From Micropterix aruncella (Eukaryota; Arthropoda; Insecta; Lepidoptera; Micropterigidae), in the NCBI GenBank assembly GCA_944548615.1, contig OX155978.1, positions 7,176,609 through 7,240,608 on the forward strand: DNA of 64,000 nucleotides, read 5' to 3'. A program made the translations under genes and the position numbers. Position 1 is the first letter of the stretch. Each line of letters starts with the position of its first letter. This document shows, piece by piece, positions 11,352 through 22,972 of this stretch. The notes beneath the pieces are model-generated. The model saw nothing but the letters and a program-made list of their open reading frames with translations. It was not told the origin of the DNA and ran no database searches.

Positions 11352-12165
11352 GCTGATGTACCCTGGGTTGGCTCCTAACGAGGGAACTCCTCAACGGTCA
11401 ACAGCAGAGACCCAAAATTTTGTATACGGTCTCAATTATGATAGCTCCTACCATGTTCCACCATGTCATGGCTGATGAACCCTGGATTGGCTCCCGATGA
11501 GGGGACTCCTCAACGGTCAACAGCAGAGACCCAAAATTTTGTATACGCATTCAATTATGATAGCTCCTACCATGTTCCACCATGTCATGGCTGATGAACC
11601 CTGGATTGGCTCCCGATGAGGGGACTCCTCAACAGTCAACAGCAAAGACTCATAATTTTGCATACATGTCATAGGGAAACCTGAAAGGGCCTATCATAAT
11701 TGAATGCGTATACAAAATTTTGAATCTTTGCTGTTGACCGTTGAGGAGTCCCCTCATTGGGAGACAACCCAGGGTACATCATAGTGATAGTGAAATGCCA
11801 TGTCATAGTGAAACTTGAAAGGGCCTATCATAATTCAATGCGTGTACAAAATTTTGAGTCTTTGCTGTTGACCGTTAAGGGCCTATCATAATTGAATGCG
11901 TATACAAAATTTTGAGTCTCTGCTGTTGACCGTTGAGGACTTCCCTTATCGATAGTCAACTCGGGGTACATCAGCCATGTCATGATGGAATTTGGAAGGA
12001 GCTATCATAATTGAATGCGTATACAAAATTTTGGATCTCTACTGTTGACCGTTCAGGAGTCCCCTCATCGGGAGCCAACCCAGGGTACATCATCCATGTC
12101 ATAGTGAAACTTAGAAGGGGCTATCATAATTAAATGCGTACACAAAATGTTGGGTCTCTGCTGTT
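11352..12165. repeat. Family M inverted array, about 119-bp units
   Basis: Units at 11352-11680 are in plus orientation (for example, CATGTCATGG recurs at 11462 and 11581, a 119-bp period). From about 11690 to 12165 four to five units run in the opposite orientation, with TTGACCGTTGAGGAGTCCCC as the recurrent core. The switch at about 11680 makes a large imperfect inverted repeat. The last unit is broken by the LINE starting at 12166. Confidence 0.88.
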
Positions 12166-15100
12166 TATTTATTTATTTATTTATTTAACAGGGAAAACAT
12201 ACAGCGCTACAAAAAAATATTACAATTACATTATATAGGTACAATATTTCTGGCCGATGACATGCTTTCAACAATAGTTTTAGTTAGTTAAGTCTCCAAT
12301 ACGCACAGTGCATTCTGTGGGGGTTGGGAGGGGAAAAGGAAAGGAAAAGGAAGGAATGAGTGTTAATAGATTTTAAGTAATAATGTGTAGTACAAAAAAT
12401 AAGAAAAATTTAAGAAAAATTTGAAAAATTTGAAAAGTTAAGAAAAATAAGAAAAAAATACTCCATCATATAAACCTATCATATACGTTAAAGAACAAAG
12501 AACGAAAAAACAAATAGTCCCTAAGACATAAGTATCCCCTGAGAAATGTCTATGTCGCATTTTTGATTAATTTTAAGTAGTTATATGCTTTGCTTAAATT
12601 TTTTCTCTTTCATGTTAAATAGGTCGATATTCTTGAAATGATTATCGTAAGTTGACATTAAGCGGTACATGATGGAATTCTGGGCATACCTAGTACAGAC
12701 GCGCGGGACTTCGAAGGTAGGTACGGGGAAAGCGAGCCACGCGTGGTGGAACGTGAAAAGATAGATTATGTGTGAAATACGGGTTGTCCACGTTGTTATG
12801 GATAACTTTGTGTAATAATACCATGTCTGCCGTGGTACGGCGGTTCTCCAATGATGTAATATTGAAGTGATTCATCCTCTCCTCGTACGTGTTCAGTCCC
12901 AAGCATTGACGGTAGTTTAATTGTCTCATAAATCGTTTTTGGACGCTTTCTATTCTCTCCTTACATACATGATATTGCGGATTCCAGATTGGAGATGCAA
13001 ACTCTAATACGCTGCGGATGTATGCAAAATAAAGGGTTTTGAATACAGTCGGGTCAGAGAACGACTTAGAGACCCTACTAATGAAGCCCAAGGTTTTAAA
13101 CGCTTTACTGACAATACCTTTTATGTGTTCGTCAAATGTCAATCGGTGATCGAGTTGAACGCCAAGGTCGCGAATGCTCAGCGCGTTGGGAATCGGATCA
13201 TGGTTGATAAAATACTGAAAATGCAAATTATTTTTTTTACGGCTAAACGTAATTTGATTGCATTTCAAAGCGTTGAGAGAGAGTCTGTTTCTTTCGCAGT
13301 ACTCAAACAACCTATTAATGTCGTCCTGAATAAGGTGGCAATCGGTGATGCTTTCAACCTGGGCGTAAATTTTAAGGTCATCAGCGTATAGTATATAGGG
13401 CCCATTTTTAAAGCATGATCCAATATCGTGTAAATACGCGTTGAAGAGCAGAGGACCTAGGTGAGAACCCTGCGGGACTCCAGAGGGTATGGATGTGTAG
13501 TTGGATCGGAAACCGCCGATGGCTACAGATTGGTGACGTTTATTAACGTATGACGATATCCATCTAAAGAGATCGCCATGAACTCCTAATCTCTTTAATT
13601 TGTCCAGAAGTATGGCGTGGTTGACCCGGTCGAATGCTTTTGAAAAATCTGTATATATTGCATCCACTTGTTTCCGATTATCCATAGACTGGATGATAAA
13701 GTTGGTGTATTCACCCAAATTTGAAACCACAGAGCGCTGCTTGAGAAAACCATGTTGCTGTGCTGGTAGAAACGTAGCGAGATAGGGGTATAGCTGTGAG
13801 TAAACCACTTTCTCAAAGAGCTTACTCAGTACTGAGAGGATTGACACTGGCCTGTAGTTAATAACATAGTTTCTGCAGTCTTTTTTGTGAATCGGTACGA
13901 TAAGGGCTTCTTTCCACTTCGTGGGAAATATGCCCTGAGAGAGGGACAAGCGAAATAATAACGTAAGAGGGTGTGCTAAATGATGAGCACAGTTCCTCAC
14001 GAATACTGGCGGTAATGAGTCACTTCCCACACCCTTGTGAATATCTAAGTCTATAATGCATTTATATACGAACTCTTCGGTGATCTCAATAGAGCTCATG
14101 CAATCGGTAGCATTATAGTGTTCATATATCGGCGTTATATGCGATGTAAGGGGACCTTGTGATGAGCTGTTTACTTCGTACACGGTTTGAAAATATTGAC
14201 GAAAGTACTCACAAATTTCGGGCCCGTCGGTTGCAACGCTTTCCCCATATCTCATGCACTGCGGGATGATGTTGCTTTCACGAATTGACTTGACGTATGA
14301 CCAAAAGTGCGTTGGATCTTGCTTAATGTTACCCTCGGTGTATGCAATAAACCTTGAGAAACACTGTTTTTGCAAAGCTTTGTGCCTTCGCCTCAAGAGT
14401 GCAAATGCGTCATAATCGCAAGGATTTCCGTATTTCTTCCACTTTCTATGGTACATAGACTTCTCCTTCAGTACATTGATTAATGCTGGAGAAAACCAAC
14501 TTGGATGCGACGCTTTGCGGGATGTTTTATGCGGTACATATAACTCAATCACCTCGTTAATAACTCCGTAAAAAATATCGACTGCGTTGTCTATCTCAAA
14601 GTTTTCGATTAGCTCGTGCCAATTGACAGTGGACAAATGATTATTGATTTTATAGTAATCTGCCTTATGAAATTGATAAACTAGACGCGGTGGTTCGCGT
14701 AATGGTGCTGATAGAGCATTGCAAATTTCAATCTCTAGAGATGGGTGATGGGAGTCTTCCGGTACAAAAGGCTCTACTGCGCGAGTTACGCGCACATCGG
14801 TGTTTGATATAACGACATCTAACCAGCGACTCCTTTCGTTGGAAACGCTGTTAAATTGTTCGAGACCGGCGAATGACAAAGAATCGACGAAAGATGCGCT
14901 GATCGAATCTAATTTGCCAGTGTGTTGCAAATACAGACTATCAAGCACACTCATCCAGGTGATATTAGGGAGGTTCATATCCCCAAGAATCAGGAATGCG
15001 TCATCTGGAAACTGGCTTCTGAGAGAAATACACGACTCCATAAAGGTATCGATTTGATTTTGTTGAGTTGGCCCTCCACCAGGTATATAAACACATGCAA

Positions 15101-15440
15101 TGTGCAGGTCACGTTGAGCGGCGAGATATCGTCCGGGCACCGTGACCCAGAGGCATTCGGGCATGGCTTCCTGGGGCCACCATTCCAGGCGCGCTCGGGG
15201 GTGCAAACTCTTGCGTACTGCTATCATTACGCCGCCACCGCGGCTGAAACCGCTAACCTCGGCGTTTCTATCGTACCTGTACAGTTCATAGCGTCTTTGA
15301 TCTACCAATTCGCCATCTAGTATTCCGCTTGTCAACCAGGTTTCCGAAATCGCTATTACATCATAATCATGCGAGATGACGTTGTGGTACAACATTTCCG
15401 TCTTAGTTCTCAGCCCTCTAACATTTGCGTAAAAAAATGT
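12166..15440 (-). mobile_element. Jockey/CR1-like LINE, 5'-truncated, with (TAAA)n tail
   Basis: On minus it starts inside the endonuclease domain at about 15440 and ends in a TAAA-repeat tail (TTTATTTATTTATTTA on plus, 12165-12186). Both sides are family M sequence: CTCTGCTGTT on the left and CGTTGAGGAGTCC on the right. In intact units these are adjacent except for the bases GAC. So the LINE inserted in an M unit, with a tiny deletion rather than a visible duplication. ORF1 is absent. Confidence 0.88.
12690..15395 (-). CDS. LINE ORF2: endonuclease-reverse transcriptase (901 codons open)
   Basis: The N-terminal exonuclease-endonuclease-phosphatase type domain shows ISETWL, LGDMN (about residues 135-139) and SRWLDVVISN. 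The reverse transcriptase follows, with YTDFSKAFDRVNHAILLDKL (about 577), SGVPQGSHLGPLLF (about 637) and YADD (about 669). The real frame continues upstream of the first ATG into truncated sequence. Near the C-terminus an extra C in a CCCC run at about 12729-12733 moves the frame, so the ORF ends early. The expected tail (RYAQNSIMYRL) is readable in the next frame. Otherwise there are no stops, so the copy is young. Confidence 0.92.
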   Translation of the reverse strand: MLYHNVISHDYDVIAISETWLTSGILDGELVDQRRYELYRYDRNAEVSGFSRGGGVMIAVRKSLHPRARLEWWPQEAMPECLWVTVPGRYLAAQRDLHIACVYIPGGGPTQQNQIDTFMESCISLRSQFPDDAFLILGDMNLPNITWMSVLDSLYLQHTGKLDSISASFVDSLSFAGLEQFNSVSNERSRWLDVVISNTDVRVTRAVEPFVPEDSHHPSLEIEICNALSAPLREPPRLVYQFHKADYYKINNHLSTVNWHELIENFEIDNAVDIFYGVINEVIELYVPHKTSRKASHPSWFSPALINVLKEKSMYHRKWKKYGNPCDYDAFALLRRRHKALQKQCFSRFIAYTEGNIKQDPTHFWSYVKSIRESNIIPQCMRYGESVATDGPEICEYFRQYFQTVYEVNSSSQGPLTSHITPIYEHYNATDCMSSIEITEEFVYKCIIDLDIHKGVGSDSLPPVFVRNCAHHLAHPLTLLFRLSLSQGIFPTKWKEALIVPIHKKDCRNYVINYRPVSILSVLSKLFEKVVYSQLYPYLATFLPAQQHGFLKQRSVVSNLGEYTNFIIQSMDNRKQVDAIYTDFSKAFDRVNHAILLDKLKRLGVHGDLFRWISSYVNKRHQSVAIGGFRSNYTSIPSGVPQGSHLGPLLFNAYLHDIGSCFKNGPYILYADDLKIYAQVESITDCHLIQDDINRLFEYCERNRLSLNALKCNQITFSRKKNNLHFQYFINHDPIPNALSIRDLGVQLDHRLTFDEHIKGIVSKAFKTLGFISRVSKSFSDPTVFKTLYFAYIRSVLEFASPIWNPQYHVCKERIESVQKRFMRQLNYRQCLGLNTYEERMNHFNITSLENRRTTADMVLLHKVIHNNVDNPYFTHNLSFHVPPRVARFPRTYLRSPARLY

Positions 15441-15464
15441 CGTTGAGGAGTCCTCTAGTCAGGA

Positions 15465-15900
15465 GCCAACGCTGGATGGACGGATTTCAACCACAATCTG
15501 CATGCCAAATTTCAGCTCAATCGGATGAAGCGTTTCGGCGCTCACAGAAGTGCGTCCACAAAAGAAAAATGCCCAACACTGCGTGCGGAAAGGTAGTTGG
15601 TCCATCATCAGATGCTGGGCATCACACAAGGTTATAGTTTTTGTCAAGAAAAATTAAACGAGCCCAAACATGACAGGTTTATCATGTGCACAAGGTTATA
15701 GTTTTTGTCAAGACAAATCAAACGAACCCAATAATGCCTTTTTTAATACTGAGATTCTAAGGAACACTTTGGTGAAGTTTTTACCTAAATTGGTTCAGCT
15801 GTTTTTGAGCCAAATCAAAACATACAGAAAGACATACATACATATACTGCCCTCAAGAATTGTATATAGTAGTATAGATAAGCAACTTAACAATCAATCA
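15465..15900 (+). mobile_element. Family B dispersed repeat, copy 1
   Basis: Shares the core GGATTTCAACCACAA, then GCATGCCAAATTTCAGCTC and AATCGGATGAAGCG, with copies at 22530, 60780 and (reversed) 61265. It is followed by two copies of AAGGTTATAGTTTTTGTCAA (about 15628 and 15692). No coding potential. A short M fragment (15441-15475) abuts its left side. Confidence 0.6.
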
Positions 15901-16640
15901 TTCTTACCTTTGGTGGCACCATTGAATTGAACACGATAACATCAATTTTGGCACCCACGACTGATTTCCCACCGACAAGTGCTTAGCTTATTGTTGAAGC
16001 GTGCGTCTGTGTGAGTGCGTTCGTTTCGATCGTTTGTACGTAGCTTCCATACTGGTCAGCTCTGTCTACTGTGCTAAAAGGGTACGCTAATAGATACTTT
16101 TAACCACACGTGGAAATTTTACAAGCAATACGCTAAAATTTCGAAATTAACATGCAAACTTGTAAACAACCACTCGAACGAGAAGAAAGGATTTTCGACA
16201 AACAAACACAGTCGCATGCATTAAGAGGGGCAATAAATCTCACCCCGAGATGCCCCACTTAAAAAAGGTGGAGCCGACCGGCGCCGAACGCTAATGTTTC
16301 CGGTCCTCGAAAAAGGTAAACACCTTCGGAAAACAGGTAGGTACACGCATGTGACTCATCCATAAAATTCGGCAACTTAAATATCTAATTACAGATACCA
16401 AGAAAATTACCGCTACATATATGTCAAAATGTGTAAAATAATGTTAATTTCTAGTCTAGTTCCGAACAAAATCGGCCCAGAACTTGCTAAGTTACGATAA
16501 TTTTACCATAAATAGGACATAAGAATACAAAATGATTCTTAAAATATATATAAATAATCATAAGATAATATAGGCTAAAGTTTAAGTTCGTATGTACATC
16601 CTAAACTTTACGGAAATGACATGTAAAATTATATTCAAAT
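15900..16640. other. No recognisable feature
   Basis: AT-rich sequence without supported ORFs or repeats. Confidence 0.5.
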
Positions 16641-16644
16641 ATCA

Positions 16645-17105
16645 TTGTAATGGACGGCTACCGTTACGCGCTGTCGGGCCCGCCCGGCAGCGGCCGCTCG
16701 GGAGAGGGTCGTAATCTCGCCCCACCCCTCGGCCCAGCCTAAAACCCGTATATAAAGGGCGCATAACGCCGAGAAGGTGCTGCTCAATGTTCACAAAATC
16801 CGGACATGGACTTCATCCGGACCATTGTTTTGTTTAGAATTGAAAATGTAATTAAATGTAAATGTAACTCTGAACCCCCCCCTTTTAAAACAAAATCGGA
16901 CTTCTTCCCTCCCCTTTGATTTGCGTTGACAAAAAAAAACCGGATAAATGTAAATGTAGCTTCAAACCATTGCTTAGTTTAGGAAAAATAATGTGTAAAT
17001 GTAAATGTAAACTCACACCATTGTACTGTGGCCCCACGGGGACGTTTGTTTGTTGCGGCCGTTGGCTGGCGGCGCGGCGTCGAGAGAATTTTAATTTTAA
17101 TCCTT
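16645..17105 (+). promoter_or_regulatory. GC-rich TATA-containing segment, possible LTR
   Basis: A GC-rich block (16660-16740) precedes TATATAAAGGG at about 16751 and GCTGCTCAATGTTCAC. It continues with several AATGTAAATGTAA repeats. It looks like a promoter or a solo LTR starting TGTAATGG at 16646, but no terminal duplication or poly(A) signal defines it. Confidence 0.3.
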
Positions 17106-17218
17106 AGACTCCTCACTCGTCGCTCTTCGATTGGAGCTGGTGTACTTGGTATTGCAGAAAGAAGGAAGAAGGGGAAAAAAAGGGAGAAATAAAAAAAAAA
17201 AATAAAAAAAAAAATACT

Positions 17219-17797
17219 TGTGGCACTCGGGGACTGCCACGGTAAAGCTATTGCATAGCATTTTTAACAACTTATGCAATTATATTTATTTATTTATTTT
17301 ATTTTTTCTGATATCAGATAACTGCGCTCTATCGGAAAACGTTGAAATTATTCCGAATCATTTGCGGCAGCAAATGATTGGGAATAATTTAAATGTCTTT
17401 CGATAGAGCGCCGCGCACGAATGTTTTATTCAATAAAGCAAAAAAACCGAATTATTCGAAAAAAATCGTAGATAAAAAGATAGATAATTAAATTATCTTT
17501 AAAATGGTGCAGGTTTCATAATAATACGCCAGATAGTATTTGCGTAGTAGTCGTTTTTGTGTTCGGTTAGACCTAATTTCACAAATTAATTACACTATGT
17601 AATAAAAACAAAATCTAAAATATTCAAAGCTAAGAATATTAGGAAAATGTTCTTGTTTAACATATATTTTTTTGAAATCGTAAGCAGTACTCGTTTAGAC
17701 GTAATTATCAGTTTAAAATCATTAATTTTCGTTAAGAAATTTCTTCATTCGGTCGCCGCGCTGGCCTAGGCCCGCGATAAAAGCTATGCAATAGCTT
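17219..17797 (+). mobile_element. Family P hairpin element, copy 1 (about 580 bp)
   Basis: Inverted ends AAAGCTATTGCATAGC (17244-17259) and GCTATGCAATAGCTTA (17783-17798). An internal hairpin has 41-nt arms, 17324-17364 and 17371-17411, around a 6-nt loop (CGGCAG). A second copy in reverse orientation lies at 49810-50403 with the same hairpin. No ORF. Confidence 0.85.
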
Positions 17798-17799
17798 AA

Positions 17800-18400
17800 A
17801 AAAATAAAAAAAAAGAGATGCCCACTACATCAGTAGTAAACAATAAAGCATGACCGATCTGTGGGCCAGTCACATCTAACGACCCAAATAAGCGCAGAAA
17901 GCGTGTTGGGAAATGCCACTGGGTCCGCACAGAACGTGCGCACCACAGAAGGTAGATATTTAAGACGGAGAATTTCAGAATTCATCGAGCTTCTGACAGA
18001 GCAGATTACCAGCCTCTAATTAGGGAGAAAAGTGCTTCAATCGTTGGACAAATTTAATTAAGACTATTATTTTGTGAATTTTATCTTTCTTGTGATTTTT
18101 TCTTGTAATTTTCTTGTGTATTTGTGTAAACATATGTCCAACGAGTTGAGTGCATCGATGAAATTCTCGGTTATTCTCACAGAAGAATATCCTAAAAACA
18201 CTGTATAAGACCCGATTTATTACGAGTCTGATAGAACTTTTCCTAAAAATAAGTGTAAATTCATAGTAAAATTAGTTACATTTAAAGTGGAAATAAATCA
18301 TCTAATTAGCACAAAAGCTTTTTATATAATCGTCGACGAGTAATTATTTTTTATCATCCGAAAAAACCTCGAGAGCGTATCCTAGGAAATACTACCTACA
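17800..18400. other. Noncoding, possible LTR-like promoter
   Basis: TATTTAAGACGG at about 17960 follows a GC-balanced stretch and precedes a T-rich segment. It could be a degenerate LTR, but boundaries cannot be set. No ORF is supported. Confidence 0.25.
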
Positions 18401-18849
18401 TTCGGATTTAACGAGACCCGAGCTAACGTCTGAACGACCGCCCTTTTGAAGCACCGATTGGTATGACTTCCACCCGACTGCCCACCAGCACCGATTGGAA
18501 CCTCCTCCACCCGACTGTTCACCGAAGAGGATCACGACGACGCCGCCCGACGTCACCGCCGGCCTTACAACCCAGTGGGTTCGATTCGCCTGTAGGCCAT
18601 TAACACCGCGACTGGAATATATTATGTGTAGTGACAGACGCGGTGAGTTCGGCAATTGACGCTGAATAACTTAACATTGTTGGTCCGTACGAGCCCGAAA
18701 AACTCCACAGTGTTGAACCAGCGAGACGATTGAAATATAAGACTACATCGTTGATCTTATGAGCCGGATATCATTATATCGTTGATCCTTAGGATTGGAT
18801 AACACTACATCATTGATCCTTAGGAGCCGGATAACACTATAGTAGGTAC

Positions 18850-19456
18850 GACTCTCGCGTCTCAGGACACTCAGCTGGTGGATCGGTTTCTCCTGGTGAT
18901 TGCCTCCCGGCGCTACTGGGCGGTTTGTGCACCTGTCAGCGACGCCAATCGGTTGTGCACTCTGAATAATTGCTGAAGGAGTCTGGGGACTATAGAAATA
19001 CACTGTTTCCTAAGCAGCGGGGGTGGATGTTTCACCTGATGTCATGCCACTCTTGAAATGACCTTGGACTACTCGATCCTGTGTGGCACTACGGGCAAAG
19101 AACGCCCAGGTCCGCGATAAATTCAAACCGAATCACCGCGGAACATACGGCATGTAGAGGTCGCGCAAGTGACTTCGGACCCGTGACCAGTCGATAGCTT
19201 TGAGGTATCCTGATGGTTAATTCCAGACGGAGCGATCCTTCCAAAACTGGTAGTCAGGGTGGAGGATGCACACTGAATACTTTTCCCGATGCCTCGCCGT
19301 AATGCGTTGGACCCTGACGGGCATTTTGGCATAGCTAGAGAGTAGATTTGTATTGTCTCTAAGTCTTCTACGCTCATCCCACGGCTGAAAGATTGATCAC
19401 ATATCGTTACACCAGCCTATGGTGACGGGTTCGCCTGTTGTAGTCGTCACCGCCCT
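18850..19456 (+). mobile_element. Family A retroposon-like repeat, copy 4
   Basis: Matches copy 1 most closely (GGACTATAGAAATACACTG, CTAAGCAGCGGGGGTGG) and ends with the family 3' end TGTTGTAGTCGTCACCGCCC. The block before it (18735-18845) contains short direct repeats of ATCGTTGATCCTTAGGA. Sequence at 19456-19960 has scattered similarity to the same 3' end (CATTGTAGTCGAAGTG) and may be an older relative. Confidence 0.7.
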
Positions 19457-19959
19457 ACTGTTGAGTTAAGATACGGTACGTTTGTATCGTCCCTAACTTT
19501 CCTAACCTCACCCCACGGGATAATTGCTATTAAAAATTGCTGGGGTAACGGGTTGTAATGTTTAGGGTTCCTGCATATACAAAAGAGCCTATCGACCTTA
19601 GTACGATATACTGTAATATATTCACGCCAAAGTATCGCCGGCGACATACGTCGAATAATTTACATCCCTATAAAAGCGGACATCGATCACTCGATCGAAG
19701 GGGAGAGAAATTTTTTGACTTGTCTAAATTCACTTCAAAGGAGAGATTCGCGCTCGTCCTTAGGACGATACCTATATGAATTACTATGATCGTAATGTTA
19801 CTCGGGACTTCTCGAGACGCAAGAAGGTAAGACGCGCGTTCCGGGAACTTGTTTCCAGGCTCATCGAGTCACTTTCTCTCTTCAAGGGAGAGCACGGACC
19901 ACTGCATGGTTCTCCCATTGTAGTCGAAGTGTCATGTTTAGAATAACGGTATAAAGTAC

Positions 19960-20640
19960 GTCAACAAGTATTTTTCGATTTTTCTCTACTGTCACGACAC
20001 TTTGCCCTGGTTCAACGATTCAATCCGGCAATATTATGTTGAAGCCCGAAATAGCCGAAAATCCATATCCCGTAGGTTTAATTAACCTACAGCATACTTT
20101 GCGGCAATGGATTTAACAATATTCTACATTATTCAGATGCATGCCATCCACACAATAGCGCGTGTGTCGCTTGATACACTTTCAACGCCTCTGTTTGGAG
20201 ATCTCTGCATATCGACGCTGTCGTCTATTTATATAATGAAAGTGACACTCTACGTTGGCAGAAATCTAGCCGATTTTAAGGTGAACAGTGTGCCTCGCTA
20301 TTATCCAGCAGTCTACAACAAACACTGCAAACATATTCGACATGCGAAACTTGACGTGTTTAATGTCCGTTTTGAGAAATATTTCACAGATAAAGCGTTT
20401 TACTCACTGGATGCTTAGTACTGGAGTGAATACTAAAATGCTGGATAATTAAAGTGGTAATGATATTCATTGTAATACGTAAATTATCTTTTTGCCTTTT
20501 TCTTGTATTTGGAGTATAAAGACTCCAAATTATTCGATGTGAGGTGGTGGTGTTAATTTACGAGTTATCTCCGTAATTGAAGGCGGTTCTGATGAAGCAG
20601 AAGATATTTATTGATTGAATCGATTGAATATTGCCAGTTA
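19960..20640 (+). other. Unassigned 103-codon ORF and flanks
   Basis: The open frame at 20107-20418 begins MDLTIFYIIQMHAIHTIARV and contains VPRYYPAVYNKHCKHIRHAK. I see no signal peptide, repeat or family motif. Composition is ordinary. It may be chance or a decayed transposon ORF. Confidence 0.2.
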
Positions 20641-20804
20641 TAACGCTTGGCGAATTAACGAGTGCCCGGATTACTTTATCGAGACGCGAGGGTTGCGCGA
20701 CGGCGGTTACATAGGAATGTGGATGAGGATTGTATGTGTGCTCCTAGTATCTTGTACTGGGCACGGCTCGAGTCTGTGGGATTACAGACTGATGCTTCGA
20801 GACT

Positions 20805-21475
20805 ATCTTTGGGGGCTAACGGGCCCATGATGGGTTGGCCACGATGACCCATGTGTACAGGGTCGGTCACACTCACGGGTCAACACCCATCCGACGGCCT
20901 CCTCGCATGGGGTGCGAGGCCTGGGTAGGACACTGGGTCAACCAGTCTCCCCTGGGAATCAAACCTCTGGCGCCCCTGGACGGTCTGCGCACCGTGCGGG
21001 GTTTGCTCCAATCGGTTGTGCTCTCCGACTAACAGTCGGGGGAGTCTGGGAACTGTATTGTTTCCTATAGAGCGGGGGTGGTTGCGTACCTTATGGCGAC
21101 TGCTCTGGAATTGACCATTGGCCATCCGATCCCGGGTAAGAGGCGGGCAAAGGACGCCTTGGTCCGCGAAGATTCGGTGCACTCCGTTTCACCGCTTCAT
21201 AAGGGAGAGGACCGCGCAAGCGACCTCGAACTCGGAACCAATCGAGAGACCGGAGAAATCTGGTCACAATTGGAAGTGAGGGCGCGAGTTCTCGAGCCCG
21301 CCGGGTTTACTCCTGGCTTACTCGCGGTAAGGCGTTGGACTCTCACGGGTTGTGACGTAGCTGGACGTAGAATGTACTGTCCAAAGTCTCTACGTTCACT
21401 GCAGGGCGATAGAACGACTAATCGTTAAAACGTCCTGTGGTGACGGGCTCGCCCGTTGTAGTTGACACCGCAAGA
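20805..21475 (+). mobile_element. Family A retroposon-like repeat, copy 5 (full length, 15-bp TSD)
   Basis: Flanked by an exact 15-bp direct repeat, TGATGCTTCGAGACT, at 20790-20804 and 21476-21490. The 671-bp body begins near GGGGGCTAACGGGCCCATGA and ends GTAGTTGACACCGCAAGA. No poly(A), and no tRNA-like A/B boxes that I could recognise. Confidence 0.92.
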
Positions 21476-22124
21476 TGATGCTTCGAGACTCAGGGAAAAT
21501 GAGGAAAGGAAACCAAGGAGCCGGATCCGTTGAGCGACCTCGTAAGAGGGGTACCGGATATGCCGTCGCAACCTTGGGGGAAGGGACTGATAATTTGGTT
21601 GCTTTTTGGCCGGTTTATATAGGCCGTGCAATGATGCAATTTGAAATATTCTGAGTAAAAGTATTGTTTCATCGTGCTGATTCATAGCTGCACGAGTCAA
21701 AATAATAGCTGAATTGTGTCAGTGGATTTCACTGGAAATCGATGCATTTGTTGATCGTGTATAGTGGACTTAAGGTCCATTACAGTCTTTTACTTTACAT
21801 TTCTTGTGTTTATTTTTTTTTATTATTTTGATTTCTTTGTGTTGTCTAATATTTTCTAACGATTCAGTTATGATGGGAAAAATGTTTGTTATACTCTAAA
21901 TATGACTTGTATCGTATACGATAATGTTAATAATATGAATCTGAACCTGAACCTATATAATATCGTGGTTCAAGGAACCGCTGATCATCAGTTGTTATCG
22001 AAAATTGATAAGCTGAGGATAGATGACATTATCAGATCTAGCCAAGAATAGCAGTTTCCACTGATAATCGCTTGCCACGAAAACTTCTTTGGCGAGACTG
22101 TTCAACAGAATGAAGAATTCAGCG

Positions 22125-22240
22125 ATCGGCACCGAAGAAAACCTGGCTAAATAACATCAAAGACGACCTAAGAATCAACGATTATCGGCTATTGATGCTC
22201 GAGACGTGGCAGAAAATCGTCAATAATGGAAGCGAATCGT
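22125..22240 (+). pseudogene. RTE-type LINE C-terminal scrap
   Basis: Reads KTWLNNIKDDLRINDYRLL followed by ETWQKIV, the pattern of the last residues of RTE reverse transcriptase ORFs. Only about 40 residues remain. Confidence 0.4.
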
Positions 22241-22529
22241 GAATGGAGTACGAGATTCAGCGGCACTGTCAGCAAGGGTGACCCCCTCTCCAATCGCCGG
22301 CTACGGAATAAATAATAATATTAATATAATAATTAAAATAGCTATTTTCCAATATGATGTAGTATTTTCTTAAATACGGAGGAATTTATAAAAAAACTGT
22401 GTCGCTTATGTCAAAGATTATCCGACCAAAATTTCACAAATCGGTTTCGGCCTATCCACAAATCTGTGTACCGTATTTAAGTCTCTAAGCCCAATATTTC
22501 GAGATTGAAGTATGATTATTGCGCTAGCA

Positions 22530-22800
22530 CGCCCCCTGGTGGACCGATTTCAACCACAACATTTTCAACTCTTGACATGATCAAATGATGCCTGCATGCC
22601 GAATTTCAGCACAATCGGATGACGCGTTTGGACGCTATCATGGATATATACACACACACACACACACAAACACAGACACACAGACAGACTTTAGTCTGGA
22701 AATTGCCTTGGTCGTCTCGCGGGAGGTCAAAATGGATATTTCCGTCACCTCAAAAAAAAATTGCGCGGTCATAATACTTTTCTTAACCGTTGTTCCGCCG
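22530..22800 (+). mobile_element. Family B dispersed repeat, copy 2, with (CA)n tract
   Basis: GGTGGACCGATTTCAACCAC, then GCATGCCGAATTTCAGC and AATCGGATGACGCG, a CACACA tract at about 22650-22685 and a GACAGACTTTAGTCTGGAAA end. Same order as copies 3 and 4. Confidence 0.65.
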
Positions 22801-22972
22801 GGAAAGTAAAAGTTGTAATTTGTGTATTTTATATTTACGAGTAGATATCGGGATGTGTGTAATAATTAATCCAAATCTCAAATGGTCGAACGTGATTGTT
22901 TGATATATTTATATGTTTTTATAGCAAATAAAAGTTTTTCAATGAAACGTTGGACTTTAAAAAAAATATTTC

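Noticed and set aside
11352..12165. CRISPR-like array
   Set aside because: Units are about 119 bp with no spacer structure, switch orientation, and the genome is eukaryotic.
14800..15320. Plus-strand ORFs of 85 and 132 codons
   Set aside because: Antisense to the LINE endonuclease domain.
12690..15395. Host reverse transcriptase gene
   Set aside because: 5' truncation, TAAA tail and insertion within a repeat unit show a LINE copy.
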